Assembly (NCBI GenBank): GCA_028284145.1
Contig: JANQSH010000039.1
Location: 37,869-101,868 of the forward strand
DNA: 64,000 bases
Reading direction: 5' to 3'
Origin: Planctomycetaceae bacterium
GTDB taxonomy: Bacteria > Planctomycetota > Planctomycetia > Planctomycetales > Planctomycetaceae
Of this stretch, positions 1 to 8,939 are shown one piece after another. The position numbers were made by a program, and so were the translations under genes. Each line of letters opens with the position of its first letter. The stretch's first letter is position 1. The notes under the pieces are model-generated. The model was not told the DNA's origin and ran no database searches. It saw only the letters and a program-made list of their open reading frames with translations.

Positions 1-255
1 CTGTCGGACGGAAAATGACAATGCGGAATCACCAGTTGGCTGAAATGCCCAGCCATCCAGTTCGAGTTGTTGCAATCCTGCAATCAGGCGTTCGGGGAGT
101 TTCTGTACATTGAAAGCATCAACTCCCCGCCAGATTGTTTCGTCGCTGATATCGACCGAGGCATGTCCTTCGACGCCTGTTGCACTGCGAACGCCCAACT
201 CGACGCCACCGGTTCCGACATCAATTCCCAGATACTGTGCAACTTGGTCCGACAT
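1..255 (-). CDS. xylB: FGGY-family sugar kinase, N-terminal part (xylulokinase-like), cut by window edge
   Basis: The first 85 codons of a gene whose 3' part lies outside the window. The N-terminus has the ATP-binding hairpin typical of FGGY kinases (YLGIDVGTGGVELGV, residues about 8-22). It sits 116 bp downstream of xylA on the same strand, so phosphorylation of xylulose made by the isomerase is the likely role. The substrate cannot be proved from 85 residues; another FGGY kinase is possible. The start is the ATG at 253-255. Confidence 0.75.
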   Translation of the reverse strand, partial: MSDQVAQYLGIDVGTGGVELGVRSATGVEGHASVDISDETIWRGVDAFNVQKLPERLIAGLQQLELDGWAFQPTGDSALSFSVRQ

Positions 256-371
256 CGCTCTGTTGCTCCTTCTGTTTTATTGGCACAAATGCCCAGGGGG
301 AAAACGCGAAACGACGAAACAGGCCGACAGACCCACTTCGTCGCCGCAATTCGATAATCTCGAGTTGAGAA

Positions 372-1682
372 TTAAATGTACTGATTGACGAGGTTTTCGA
401 TGAATTCCTGTCGTCCCGATTGATTCGGGTCAACTTCACCCTTCTCGAGCATGTAGGATTCCAATTCTGCCAGGCCAACCTCACCCGCTTCGATTTTCGC
501 ACCAATGCCCAAGTCATAACTTGCGTACCGCTCTTTGACGATATCGGACAACGCATTGTCGGCGCGAATGGTCGCTGCGATTTTCGCACCACGAGCGAAC
601 GCATCCATTCCGCCGATGTGGGCGTGGAACAGATCAATCGGCTCGAAACTTTCCCGCCGCACTTTGGCGTCGAAGTTCACACCACCCGGCTTCAGTCCTC
701 CCTGCTCCAGCAGCACCAGCATGATTTGTGTGGTGAGGTAGATGTCGGTCGGGAACTGGTCGGTATCCCACCCGAGCAGCAGATCCCCCGTGTTGGCATC
801 GATGCTGCCCAAAGCATTCTGAATTCGTGCGTACTCCAGTTCGTGCATCATCGTATGTCCGGCGAGCGTAGCGTGGTTGGTTTCAATGTTCAGTTTCACC
901 ACATCTTCCAGGCCATAATTGCGAATGAAATTCATGCAGGCCGCGGCATCGTAATCGTATTGATGCTTGGTCGGCTCTTTCGGTTTCGGCTCAAACAGAA
1001 ACTGCCCGGTGAAGCCAATCTCTTTCGCGTAGTCGTTCGCCATATGCATGAACTTCGCGAGGTGATCGAGTTCACGTTGCATGTCGGTGTTGTACAGATT
1101 CATGTACCCTTCGCGACCACCCCAGAAGACATAATTCTCACCTCCCAGATCGTGTGTCACTTCCAGACATTTTTTGACCTGTGAAGAGGCGTAAGCAAAG
1201 ACATCGGCATTGCAACTTGTTGCCGCGCCATGCATGTAACGTGGATGCGAAAACAGGTTTGCCGTTCCCCACAACAGTTTGATGCCAGTCTCTTCCTGCT
1301 TTTCCTTCAACCTGGCTGCGACAGTGTCAAAATTCTTGTGCGCTTCGGCGAGGGTTTCGCCATCCGGGGCCACGTCGCGATCATGAAAACAATAACAGGG
1401 CGCCTGCAATTTGGAAATGAACTCAAACGCCACATCGACTCGCTTCAACGCGTTCTCAATCGATTCCGAACCATCATCCCACGGCCTTTGCATCGTTCCC
1501 GGACCAAACGGATCGCTCCCAGCCCCGCGAAAAGTATGCCAGTAACAGACCGCGAACCGGAACAGTTCCTTCATGTTCTGACCTTCAATCATCTCATCGG
1601 GGTTGTAATGCTTGAACGCCAACGGGTTCCTGCTTTCAGGACCTTCAAATTCAATTTGGGGGACGTCGGGGAAATAGCTCAT
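372..1682 (-). CDS. xylA: Xylose isomerase (class II)
   Basis: Converts D-xylose to D-xylulose in the cytoplasm. The 436 residues match the usual class II length. The catalytic residues are visible at positions one lower than in the E. coli enzyme: H100 and D103 (FHDRDVAP), E231 and K233 ([14 protein letters not shown]), E267 and H270 ([12 protein letters not shown]), D295, D306 and D308 (GWDTDQFP) and D338. All metal ligands appear intact. The sugar kinase fragment follows on the same strand, giving an isomerase-kinase pair. The 233 bp upstream of the start probably holds the promoter, but I see no clear operator. Confidence 0.97.
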   Translation of the reverse strand: MSYFPDVPQIEFEGPESRNPLAFKHYNPDEMIEGQNMKELFRFAVCYWHTFRGAGSDPFGPGTMQRPWDDGSESIENALKRVDVAFEFISKLQAPCYCFHDRDVAPDGETLAEAHKNFDTVAARLKEKQEETGIKLLWGTANLFSHPRYMHGAATSCNADVFAYASSQVKKCLEVTHDLGGENYVFWGGREGYMNLYNTDMQRELDHLAKFMHMANDYAKEIGFTGQFLFEPKPKEPTKHQYDYDAAACMNFIRNYGLEDVVKLNIETNHATLAGHTMMHELEYARIQNALGSIDANTGDLLLGWDTDQFPTDIYLTTQIMLVLLEQGGLKPGGVNFDAKVRRESFEPIDLFHAHIGGMDAFARGAKIAATIRADNALSDIVKERYASYDLGIGAKIEAGEVGLAELESYMLEKGEVDPNQSGRQEFIENLVNQYI

Positions 1683-1915
1683 GGTGTAGACCTCAGTGCG
1701 ATGAAAGATGCGTCGGATTGGGCCTCGGCTTTGTAGAGAGAATCACGCATTCCTGCCGATGGCGCGACGTCAATTTGTAATTTCTTCAATTGCCTCATCC
1801 TACACGGAACGCCCGAGAATCTCACGCCTGCCACGCCGCAAAATCCATCTTGCTGTGAATGCCAACTCCTGACAGAATGCCCATCCATTCCCTTCCATTT
1901 TCCCCAACGTCAACC

Positions 1916-2503
1916 ATGTTCCGACTCTTTCAGAAGTTCTTTCCGTTGCTCTTCATCGCGATTCTGATCGCGAAAATTTTCGGCTGCGCGCTGACCGGCA
2001 ATCAGGTTACTGCCCGCGCGAACAACCCCATTTACATTACTGGTGGACCGGAAAACCACGAGTACATCTGGGAACGGGTTGTGGACGTCATACACGACTA
2101 CCGCTTTCCCATTAATCGGGAGAACAAGCTCGGTGGGGTGATCGAAACCGATTACCGTATCGGCTCGGGTGTTTTAGAGCCGTGGCATCCCGATTCCGTT
2201 GGCTGGGAAAATCGGCTGGAAGCAACGCTTCAATCAATCCGTCGCCGCGCCTTCTTCACCATCACTCAGACCGATGGTGGATACATGGTCGGTGTGGAAG
2301 TTTACAAGGAACTCGAAGACCTCGATGGCATCGCGGCAAACTCCGCTGGCGGTGCGACTTTTCAGGAAGATGCCTCTCTCCGACGCGACCTCGATCTGGT
2401 CGTCGGCCAATCCAAACCCTCCGGCTGGATTCTCCAGGGCCGTGATTACGTCCTTGAACAGGACATCGCCAACCGCCTGAACAAAGTATTTAGCCGGCAA
2501 TAG
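1916..2503 (+). CDS. Predicted lipoprotein of unknown function
   Basis: I do not recognise a named family. The start at 1916 gives an ideal lipoprotein signal: two positively charged residues, a hydrophobic run (residues 8-22) and a lipobox IFGC with Cys24. In-frame ATGs upstream (1859, 1877) would bury this signal behind 13-19 extra residues, so they are less likely. The mature part of about 170 residues is soluble-looking, with an early tract on trinucleotide-like spacing (ITGGPENHEYIWERVVDV) resembling small periplasmic domains. It is divergent from xylA and convergent with the next gene. Probably envelope-associated. Confidence 0.7.
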   Translation: MFRLFQKFFPLLFIAILIAKIFGCALTGNQVTARANNPIYITGGPENHEYIWERVVDVIHDYRFPINRENKLGGVIETDYRIGSGVLEPWHPDSVGWENRLEATLQSIRRRAFFTITQTDGGYMVGVEVYKELEDLDGIAANSAGGATFQEDASLRRDLDLVVGQSKPSGWILQGRDYVLEQDIANRLNKVFSRQ

Positions 2504-2526
2504 CTCTCACATCTCCTCGTCTTTTC

Positions 2527-3291
2527 CTAATTTTTCGTAGCCTTTTTGATCGATTCACCGGTGAGCAATGCGTCGATTTCCGGCCAGCGTTTCGGTCCGC
2601 CAAGTGTCAGCCGTAAATAGTCACGATGAAACGCCTGTGCTTCCCGATAATCCAACGAGCCTCGAAAGGTCTGGATTCGAGCCTGCTCCCATTCGGCCTT
2701 GAGTTTCTGTAGTCTGGCCGGGCTGAAGTAGATCGGGCTGTGCGGTCTTTTGTCTTCCAGAAACCTGGCCCACTCACTCAACCGGGATTTCTGCAATTGC
2801 CCCTGGTCATACGCGTACGCATCCCCCAGTGATTCCAGTCTGGTGTCATAGCCGTTATTCAGCTTGCGTTCGACTTCTCGGCGGATGCCCTGACGACCGA
2901 CACTGTCGCTGTCCCACAAATCGAGTTTGCTGGCCCGAATGATTCCGATGTCGTCAATCCGCACATCGCGATCTGCCAGTCCCATGGCATAATCCTGGAA
3001 GACAGTCGAGACGATCAATTTGGAAATCGGTTTGTATTCAACACCCACACGGCGGTAAATTGGAAGGATATCCCCTTCCCGCAAACCGAGCAGGTAGCCG
3101 AGGTTGATCCGGACGATATTTCGATTGCGATAGGTGATTTCGCCAACCAGATAATCCTTGCGAGTGATACTGAGTCCATCGTGATAGAACTTGTCAGCAG
3201 CGTCAGCGGTGAAATCCGGGAAGATCAATATCAGACCGAGCAGGGACGCCGCCAGTATCTTCCGGTTTCGTCGATACAACATATATTCCAT
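2527..3291 (-). CDS. Secreted protein of unknown function
   Basis: About 254 residues with an N-terminal signal peptide: positive RRNRK, then a hydrophobic stretch ILAASLLGLILIF and an AxA-like site near TADAADK. The ATG at 3291 puts this signal close to the N-terminus; an upstream ATG at 3339 would add 16 residues. The mature domain opens with a small beta-rich part (DYLVGEITYRNRNIVRINLGY, then IPIYRRVG) and continues as a charged helical part. No catalytic motif was recognised. It is convergent with the lipoprotein gene, with 23 bp between the stop codons. Confidence 0.65.
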   Translation of the reverse strand: MEYMLYRRNRKILAASLLGLILIFPDFTADAADKFYHDGLSITRKDYLVGEITYRNRNIVRINLGYLLGLREGDILPIYRRVGVEYKPISKLIVSTVFQDYAMGLADRDVRIDDIGIIRASKLDLWDSDSVGRQGIRREVERKLNNGYDTRLESLGDAYAYDQGQLQKSRLSEWARFLEDKRPHSPIYFSPARLQKLKAEWEQARIQTFRGSLDYREAQAFHRDYLRLTLGGPKRWPEIDALLTGESIKKATKN

Positions 3292-3427
3292 CCTGACTTC
3301 TGTTGATTTCGGAACGTCGATTAACCTGCTTGATTGCAAGCCACATTTGAACTGCAGCGGCCTTCACACTGCTACTACAGTTCCAAATAAGGCTCAAGCT
3401 GCCACAGATAAAATTCCGTCGATCAGG

Positions 3428-3530
3428 TGCCTTGTCAAGGCTTCGTTTTGGGGTACGGATTGACATAGCCCGATCCGTTGCCACGCCTTGCAGCTTGATC
3501 ACCCCCCAACTTTTCGCCTTGACGATCCAC
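3428..3530 (-). repeat. R2 element, copy a
   Basis: A copy of a dispersed element of about 100 bp, in reverse orientation. The core reads, on the minus strand, AAGCTGCAAGG, then CAACGGATCGGG, then ATGTCAATCCG, ending near CCTTGACAAGGC. The same order of words occurs at 9893, 23541 and 36966. This copy is joined directly to R1 at 3531. The edges are approximate. Confidence 0.75.
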
Positions 3531-3630
3531 TAAAGCATATTACGCTCCTTCGTGGCGCGATGGACGTCAATTGGCCTGCAAACACAGGCCCCACAAGCCA
3601 GAGACGTCACACCAGAAGGTAAACCGCTTC
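3531..3630 (+). repeat. R1 element, copy 1 (forward)
   Basis: The copy opens TAAAGCATATTACGCTCC and closes GGTAAACCGCTT. It has the internal hairpin GGCCTGCAAACACAGGCC. It is intergenic, abuts R2 copy a, and lies between two divergent genes. The left palindrome is degraded relative to other copies. Confidence 0.85.
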
Positions 3631-3870
3631 AGTATATCCGAAAATCGTTACCTGTGCCGATTGCAATTGGCGATGTGCGGAAAAACCTCGCTTTCGGGCT
3701 GCGACACGAGCACATCGTCGGGCTGATTTCCCGTTGAGACCGGAACAACCGTCAATCTCAAATCGTGCAGACTGATACGGAAGATTCTGACGGTTGACCG
3801 CCGCCCCACCTTTGAAGATGATCCGAGAGACTCATGATCGACTGTATCCAACCAGCTTTGTAGGAACGCT
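3631..3870. other. Intergenic region upstream of pyrD
   Basis: About 240 bp with no convincing gene. Short open frames here have no family resemblance. Near the right end, AGGAA at 3862-3866 would be a well-placed ribosome-binding site for a non-canonical ATT start at 3871 or 3874 of pyrD (see that entry). Confidence 0.4.
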
Positions 3871-3921
3871 ATTATTTGCAACGCACTGCAGACCGGCCGT
3901 CTCTCCGCAACGCTCAATCGA

Positions 3922-4800
3922 TTGCGGCTGAAAAACCCGATTCTGGTTGCTTCGGGAACTTTCGGCTATGCGCGGGAGATGACCGCCTACATTGACTTCG
4001 CCAGGCTGGGTGGAATCATCCCCAAGACGATTACGCTGCAACCGAGAATCGGCAATCCCCCGCCGCGCACCATCGAGACAGCCGCCGGTCTGTTGAATTC
4101 CATCGGGCTTGACAACGATGGACTCGAAAAATTCACCGAAAAGCATGTCGATTATCTGCTCGGATTGAACACAGCCATCATTGCGAATATCGCCGGAAAG
4201 AACGTCGCTGAGTTCACGATGATGGCGAGCCGGCTGAATGCGTTTCCCGATCTCGCCGGGTTGGAATTGAATATCTCTTGTCCCAACGTCAGCGGGGGTG
4301 TCGATTTTGGAACGAATCCCGAAATGACGGCGGCTGTTGTTCGTGCGGTTCGCAGCGCGTGTGATCTTCCGGTCGTCGCCAAGCTGACTCCCAACGTGAC
4401 CAATCCGGTGGAAATCGCGCAGGCTGCCGCCGAAGCCGGGGCAGATGCCGTCTCACTCATTAACACATTGCAGGGAATGGCGATCGACTGGCGAAAACGA
4501 AAACCGATTCTGGGCAACGTGCTGGGAGGGTTAAGCGGCCCGGCCATCAAACCAGTGGCACTGCGGATTGTGTATCAGGTTGCCAAAGCGGTCAACATTC
4601 CGATTATTGGTGTTGGCGGCATCGCGAATATCGACGATGTGATGGAGTTTCTCGTCGCCGGTGCGTCTGCCGTTCAAATTGGCACGGCAAACTTCTACAA
4701 TCCGGGTTTGGCAAAGCAGCTCGTCGACCAGATCGATGCGATTGTCGTCGAACAGGGTTACGAGCATTACAGCAAGATCGTGGGCAGCATTCATCGTTAA
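3922..4800 (+). CDS. pyrD: Dihydroorotate dehydrogenase, class 1B catalytic subunit
   Basis: Oxidises dihydroorotate to orotate in pyrimidine synthesis, using FMN. The visible landmarks are [14 protein letters not shown] at the N-terminus, the substrate loop [12 protein letters not shown], the catalytic-Cys motif [17 protein letters not shown], and the C-terminal FMN phosphate motif IIGVGGI plus [10 protein letters not shown]. The only canonical start in frame is TTG at 3922, but the family normally has about 8-12 residues before this point. The frame stays open upstream to 3838 and encodes a plausible extension ([15 protein letters not shown]). True initiation may therefore be at ATT 3871/3874, which has AGGAA just upstream, or at CTG 3886. 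No pyrK is nearby. Confidence 0.93.
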   Translation: MRLKNPILVASGTFGYAREMTAYIDFARLGGIIPKTITLQPRIGNPPPRTIETAAGLLNSIGLDNDGLEKFTEKHVDYLLGLNTAIIANIAGKNVAEFTMMASRLNAFPDLAGLELNISCPNVSGGVDFGTNPEMTAAVVRAVRSACDLPVVAKLTPNVTNPVEIAQAAAEAGADAVSLINTLQGMAIDWRKRKPILGNVLGGLSGPAIKPVALRIVYQVAKAVNIPIIGVGGIANIDDVMEFLVAGASAVQIGTANFYNPGLAKQLVDQIDAIVVEQGYEHYSKIVGSIHR

Positions 4801-4853
4801 AAGTGATCACCGTAAGATTGGCCACTACCAAACCTGTTTGAAAGTCAAATTCC

Positions 4854-5858
4854 ATGCGCGTGCTTTCGGGCATCCAGCCAACCGGTCGATTTCACTGGGG
4901 CAACTATTTCGGTGCAATCCGGCAATATATCGACTTGCAGGACAATGAGCAGGCGTTCTATTTCATCGCCAACTACCACGCGTTAACGACCATCGATCGC
5001 CCCGGGGCGAAACGGCAGGGCGAGATTTTTGACGCGGCCGCGCTCAGGCAGTTAACAAATGACGCCGCGCTCGATCTGCTGGCACTTGGGCTGAAACCCG
5101 AACAGGCCACACTGTTTCGCCAGTCCGACGTACCCGAAGTGACGGAACTGACCTGGCTGCTGATGACCGTGACCCAGATGCACCTGCTCGAAAAGTGCCA
5201 CGCGTACAAAGATAAAAAGGATAAAGGACTGGCAGCCGATGCCGGGCTGTTCACTTACCCCGTTTTGATGGCGGCGGACATTCTCATTTATGACAGCGAC
5301 CTGGTTCCAGTCGGCGTTGATCAGGTGCAACACATCGAGGTTACGCGCGACCTGGCACAGCGGTTCAACAAAATTTTCGGGGATGTACTGACGCTTCCGA
5401 AAGAAAAACTTGTCGAGTCGACAGCGAGAGTGCCGGGACTCGATGGCGAAAAAATGTCGAAAAGCTACGGGAACACGATCGAGATTTTCTGGCCTGAGAA
5501 AAAAGTTCGGAAGAAGATCATGTCGATCAAAACCGATTCCACACCAGTGGAAGAACCGAAAAATCCCGATAACTGCCTCGTCTTTGACCTGTTCAAACTG
5601 TTCACAACACCAGGACAACAGGAAGAACTGGCGGCGCGATATCGTGCAGGAGGCATGGGGTATGGTGACGCGAAACAGGCGCTCTTTGAAGCGGCAATGT
5701 CCTATTTCGGTCCAGCGCGACAACGACGTGAAGAACTCGAAGCCGACCCGGAACGTGTTGAAGCGATTCTGCAGAATGGTGCGGCGAAGGCACGAACCAA
5801 GGCACGTTCGGTTTTGAATCGTGTCCGTGACGTGGCTGGTTTGCCGGCGATTCCGTAA
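4854..5858 (+). CDS. trpS: Tryptophanyl-tRNA synthetase
   Basis: Charges tRNA-Trp with tryptophan in the cytoplasm. The 334 residues fit the bacterial family. The class I signature HIGH appears as HWGNYFGA (residues 14-21), and the second signature as [10 protein letters not shown] (KMSKS at 200-204). The tract [20 protein letters not shown] is the usual Trp/ATP pocket region. The gene lies 53 bp after pyrD and is probably co-transcribed with it. Confidence 0.97.
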   Translation: MRVLSGIQPTGRFHWGNYFGAIRQYIDLQDNEQAFYFIANYHALTTIDRPGAKRQGEIFDAAALRQLTNDAALDLLALGLKPEQATLFRQSDVPEVTELTWLLMTVTQMHLLEKCHAYKDKKDKGLAADAGLFTYPVLMAADILIYDSDLVPVGVDQVQHIEVTRDLAQRFNKIFGDVLTLPKEKLVESTARVPGLDGEKMSKSYGNTIEIFWPEKKVRKKIMSIKTDSTPVEEPKNPDNCLVFDLFKLFTTPGQQEELAARYRAGGMGYGDAKQALFEAAMSYFGPARQRREELEADPERVEAILQNGAAKARTKARSVLNRVRDVAGLPAIP

Positions 5859-5873
5859 TCGCGAGGCGAAAAA

Positions 5874-6485
5874 GTGGCGACCGACAACCCGCAACCTGGT
5901 GAGTCTTCATCAACAATGTCAGATTCGATTTGCCTGTTCGTGTGGTTGGGATTGGGACTGATCAGCGGGCTGATTTTGATCATCTCTGCGGTTCACGCTC
6001 CCGCTCGAATCAAACTGCTCGGTCTGTTCTCTATCGGTTTCGGTCTGATGTTGGGTTCATGGTTGTCATTCCTCGCTCAGAAGTGTTTTTCTGATTTGCA
6101 TTTGACCGACCATTGGAGAGGAAAGACTCTGTTGGCAGGTGCGTTGATTGTCGCTGCGATTGCCGGTATCGGGCTGGAATCGCATCGGCTGTGGAAGCGG
6201 GACTTGTTGCGAAGTCGAGAAGAGGACCGCCGAAGAGTTGCGACAATGAGCCTGGCCGGTTCGCAACTTCTGGAACAGGAACGTGCGACGTGGGAAAGAA
6301 TCGATCGCGACGATACGAGGTTCTCAGAATTCCTCAAACGGCGGACGCAAACTCTCCAGCTCGGAACCGTCTCGTCTGTTTCAATCTGGTTGCTGGAAAT
6401 CCTGATCGGCGGAGTTGCCGGAACCTGGCTATTCTCGCGAACAGTTGACCGGCAAGAGAAGCCCGAAACAACAGTTGGCGAGTGA
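5874..6485 (+). CDS. Membrane protein of unknown function
   Basis: 203 residues from GTG 5874, 15 bp after trpS; a second candidate start is ATG 5916. Four hydrophobic segments are visible: about 19-40, 47-69, 85-103 and 170-190. Between segments 3 and 4 lies a charged cytoplasmic-looking loop of about 65 residues (RSREEDRRRVATMS and a helical EQERATWERIDRDDTRF). No family was recognised. The spacing suggests one operon with trpS and acpS. Confidence 0.6.
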   Translation: MATDNPQPGESSSTMSDSICLFVWLGLGLISGLILIISAVHAPARIKLLGLFSIGFGLMLGSWLSFLAQKCFSDLHLTDHWRGKTLLAGALIVAAIAGIGLESHRLWKRDLLRSREEDRRRVATMSLAGSQLLEQERATWERIDRDDTRFSEFLKRRTQTLQLGTVSSVSIWLLEILIGGVAGTWLFSRTVDRQEKPETTVGE

Positions 6486-6578
6486 CGGCAAAACCGTTAA
6501 TCTTGTTGGAATGAATAAGCGGACCGGTTATGCGGCTGGTCACTCAACTTTCAACTCGCGCACAACGCAGGTTACTTT

Positions 6579-6980
6579 GTGATCGTTGGCCTGGGAACAG
6601 ATATCGTCGAAATCGTCCGCATCGGTCAGATGATCGAGAAGCATGGCGAACTGTTTCTGATGCGCGTCTTCACCGAAGAGGAGATTCGCTATTGCCAGCG
6701 TCGCAAGGAGTGTTTTCAACACTTTGCGGGGCGTTGGGCCGCTAAAGAAGCGGTGATGAAAACACTCGGCACCGGCTGGGCCAAGGGGATGTCGTGGCGC
6801 GATATCGAAGTGGCGGTCGAGAAGAGCGGCAAACCAAATATTCAATTAACCGGAGCGGCCCACGATATTGCCGGGAACATGGGCATCGATGAAGTACTGA
6901 TTACGATTTCGCACTGCCGGGCGTATGCAACGGCGACCGCAGTTGCGTTTCGTCACAGGTTGCCCGAGTCGTCGGAATAG
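6579..6980 (+). CDS. acpS: Holo-[acyl-carrier-protein] synthase
   Basis: Transfers 4'-phosphopantetheine from CoA to acyl carrier protein. At 133 residues it has the standard AcpS motifs: GLGTDIVEIVRI with Asp8, and GRWAAKEAVMKTLGTG with Glu57, the two magnesium ligands. The C-terminal ISHCRAYATATAVA is the usual SH(S/D)...A.A.V end. The start is GTG 6579. The last 80 bp overlap the 3' end of the convergent PIG-L deacetylase gene, so both C-termini use the same DNA on opposite strands. Confidence 0.95.
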   Translation: MIVGLGTDIVEIVRIGQMIEKHGELFLMRVFTEEEIRYCQRRKECFQHFAGRWAAKEAVMKTLGTGWAKGMSWRDIEVAVEKSGKPNIQLTGAAHDIAGNMGIDEVLITISHCRAYATATAVAFRHRLPESSE

Positions 6981-7659
6981 CCGATTCCGCATTGGAATCT
7001 GCCAGGCGACTGCTGGTCTGCAGCAGCAGTTTTCGCGTGTGGAATGCTTCGGCGAACCTGCTGGGTGAGTGACATTCCAGGCCGCGAATCCGCATCAGCG
7101 ACCAGAAGGTGTCGTCGGAAAACCACTGCTTGTTCCGTTGCGTGGCGAACATTTCATCGAGCAGTTCGATTTTGCGTGCCGTCTGTTCTTCGGTCACGGG
7201 CGAATAGAGGTTCGGCTGCCCCAGGTCTCCTTCGTATTTCGGGATCTCATATTCCAGAATCACATGATTGCGGAACGCGCACCAGGTCAGTTCATTGAGG
7301 ACGCGATGATCCTGATGTCGGTCATCGTGGCGATGCGTGAAGATCAGATCGGGTTGAAACTGCTGGCTCAGTTGGTGAAAGAAAACCTTGATGTCGGTCC
7401 ATTGGGCGGGGAAGTAGCTGTCACGAAAATCCTTGATGACAATCCGCTTATTACTGGTGTCGGCGAGAAACGCTTCGGCACTTTGGCGTGCTTCGTCGGC
7501 TCGTTCGCCGCCGGCTCCGAAGACAACCCAACAGACATTCAATTGCGGATTGTCGTCCAGCATCTGCAGCAGTGTGCCACCACAACCGATTTCAATATCG
7601 TCCGAATGAGCACCGAGACAAAGCACGTTACGCAGTTGGGGAAAATTTGCGCCAATCAT
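6901..7659 (-). CDS. PIG-L / LmbE-family N-deacetylase
   Basis: A zinc-dependent deacetylase of N-acetylglucosaminyl-type substrates. The zinc motif AHSDDIEIG (H18, D20, D21) and the second His/Asp motif RHDDRHQDHR are clear. The 252 residues suit the family. It is the last gene of the minus-strand polysaccharide locus, 12 bp after the nucleotidyltransferase, so a sugar precursor or the finished polymer is the likely substrate. The C-terminal 26 codons overlap acpS on the other strand. That tail (SNAESAIPTTRATCDETQ) looks poorly structured and may be an extension. Confidence 0.88.
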   Translation of the reverse strand: MIGANFPQLRNVLCLGAHSDDIEIGCGGTLLQMLDDNPQLNVCWVVFGAGGERADEARQSAEAFLADTSNKRIVIKDFRDSYFPAQWTDIKVFFHQLSQQFQPDLIFTHRHDDRHQDHRVLNELTWCAFRNHVILEYEIPKYEGDLGQPNLYSPVTEEQTARKIELLDEMFATQRNKQWFSDDTFWSLMRIRGLECHSPSRFAEAFHTRKLLLQTSSRLADSNAESAIPTTRATCDETQLRSPLHTPGSAKS

Positions 7660-7671
7660 GTTTGCTCCTGG

Positions 7672-8592
7672 CTACCGTACCGAATGGGCTGAAGGAATGG
7701 CAGCGACATTCTGGTTTATTTCCTTCATACGACGGATATCACTGGAGAGTTCCTGGATGTGTTCCACAAGCTGAGTATCGTCATCCGGCAAGTCATCATG
7801 TTCTACATCAGGGGGATCATTCTTCCAGACTTCCCAGGGAGAATTCCCGCGGGCATACATATCGTCAAAGAGTTGCTTCTCCTTGAACGTGTCCATGCAG
7901 CCGAAAAAACCGTTGTGCGACATGGTTGCAAGCTGGCGTTTCGCGATGAGTCGATGAAACGGCTCCTCAACCAGTTCTTCACCTTCATTGAGATAGTTGA
8001 AAATGTCGCTATTCATCACGAAGAAGCCGGCATTAATCCATTCGTCGGAATCGGCAATAGCCTCAATGGAATCAACGAAACCGGCGTCATCAATGCGGAC
8101 GGTGTGAAAACTCTGCAGTGGCTTGACGCTCAGGAATGTCGCTGTGGCGTTTTGCTGTTGGTGGAAGTCGACAATGCGAGGCAGCGGTGCATCGGTCAGG
8201 CCGTCACTGTAATTGGCGAGAAACATTTCCTCGTCCTTCAGATGATCTTTGACAGCGTAAAGTCGTTCGCCAATGTTGGCAGAAGTGCCGGTATCAACGA
8301 AGGTGATCTTCCAGTCATGGATGTCGCTGGAGATCAGTTCGACTTTGTCACCACTGCCGGACATGACAAAGTCGTTCGAGATGCACTCTTCGTAATTGAG
8401 AAAGTACTTCTTGATCGCATCGGCCCGCCAGCCAAGACACAGGATGAAGTCCTTGTGTCCGTAATGTGCGTAGTATTTCATGACATGCCAGAGGATTGGC
8501 CGGTATCCGATATTGACCATCGGTTTTGGAATCGATTCGGAGTATTCGCGCAGACGCATGCCGAATCCGCCGCAGAAGAGTACGACTTTCAT
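7672..8592 (-). CDS. Sugar-1-phosphate nucleotidyltransferase, glucose-1-phosphate cytidylyltransferase-like
   Basis: The N-terminus MKVVLFCGGFGMRLRE followed by IPKPMVNIG is the nucleotide-binding signature of sugar nucleotidyltransferases. The next part (PILWHVMKYYAHYG, DFILCLGW, then IKKYFLNY) closely resembles RfbF glucose-1-phosphate cytidylyltransferase, which makes CDP-glucose. The 306 residues are longer than RfbF (about 257). The extra C-terminal part is acidic (DPPDVEHDDLPDDD) and may be regulatory or disordered. No CDP-glucose dehydratase is in the window, so the product sugar is uncertain. It is part of the polysaccharide locus. Confidence 0.85.
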   Translation of the reverse strand: MKVVLFCGGFGMRLREYSESIPKPMVNIGYRPILWHVMKYYAHYGHKDFILCLGWRADAIKKYFLNYEECISNDFVMSGSGDKVELISSDIHDWKITFVDTGTSANIGERLYAVKDHLKDEEMFLANYSDGLTDAPLPRIVDFHQQQNATATFLSVKPLQSFHTVRIDDAGFVDSIEAIADSDEWINAGFFVMNSDIFNYLNEGEELVEEPFHRLIAKRQLATMSHNGFFGCMDTFKEKQLFDDMYARGNSPWEVWKNDPPDVEHDDLPDDDTQLVEHIQELSSDIRRMKEINQNVAAIPSAHSVR

Positions 8593-8649
8593 GCCATAAT
8601 TCCCTCAAAGACTCTGCAGAGTCTTGCTGTCTGTATGGTTCGTGGGCGC

Positions 8650-8752
8650 TGGAGCATATTACGCTCTTCTGTGCCGAGACAGGTGTCGTTCGGCCTGCAA
8701 ACCATAGGCCTCCGCGAGCCGGAGATGTCACACCAAAAAGTAAACTGCTCTA
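8650..8752 (+). repeat. R1 element, copy 2 (forward)
   Basis: Type A copy: GAGCATATTACGCTC at the left end, an internal CGGCCTGCAAACC stem, and TAAACTGCTCTA at the right end. It lies between two minus-strand genes of the polysaccharide locus. A transcript from the upstream gene enters it from the AGCAGTTTA side. Confidence 0.9.
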
Positions 8753-8939
8753 TTTCCCCGACAAATTTAGGTCAGGGTGAGCCTGAGTCAAATCGGGAGT
8801 ATGAAGAAACGGGGATTCCTCTTTGCCGAACAGGAAGTTCGAACAACCAGCATGAATCGCGTCGGTGAGGCGCGGAGGAATCGACACCATCCGCTTTATC
8901 CTGACGTTTGGATCAGAATCGAAACCAGGTTGATCGTCG

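Noticed and set aside
1679..1888. Short minus-strand frame upstream of xylA
   Set aside because: No start signal or family features; the region is better read as a promoter gap.
7759..8868. 369-residue open frame antisense to the nucleotidyltransferase
   Set aside because: No motif or ribosome-binding site; the minus-strand gene has the clear nucleotidyltransferase signature.
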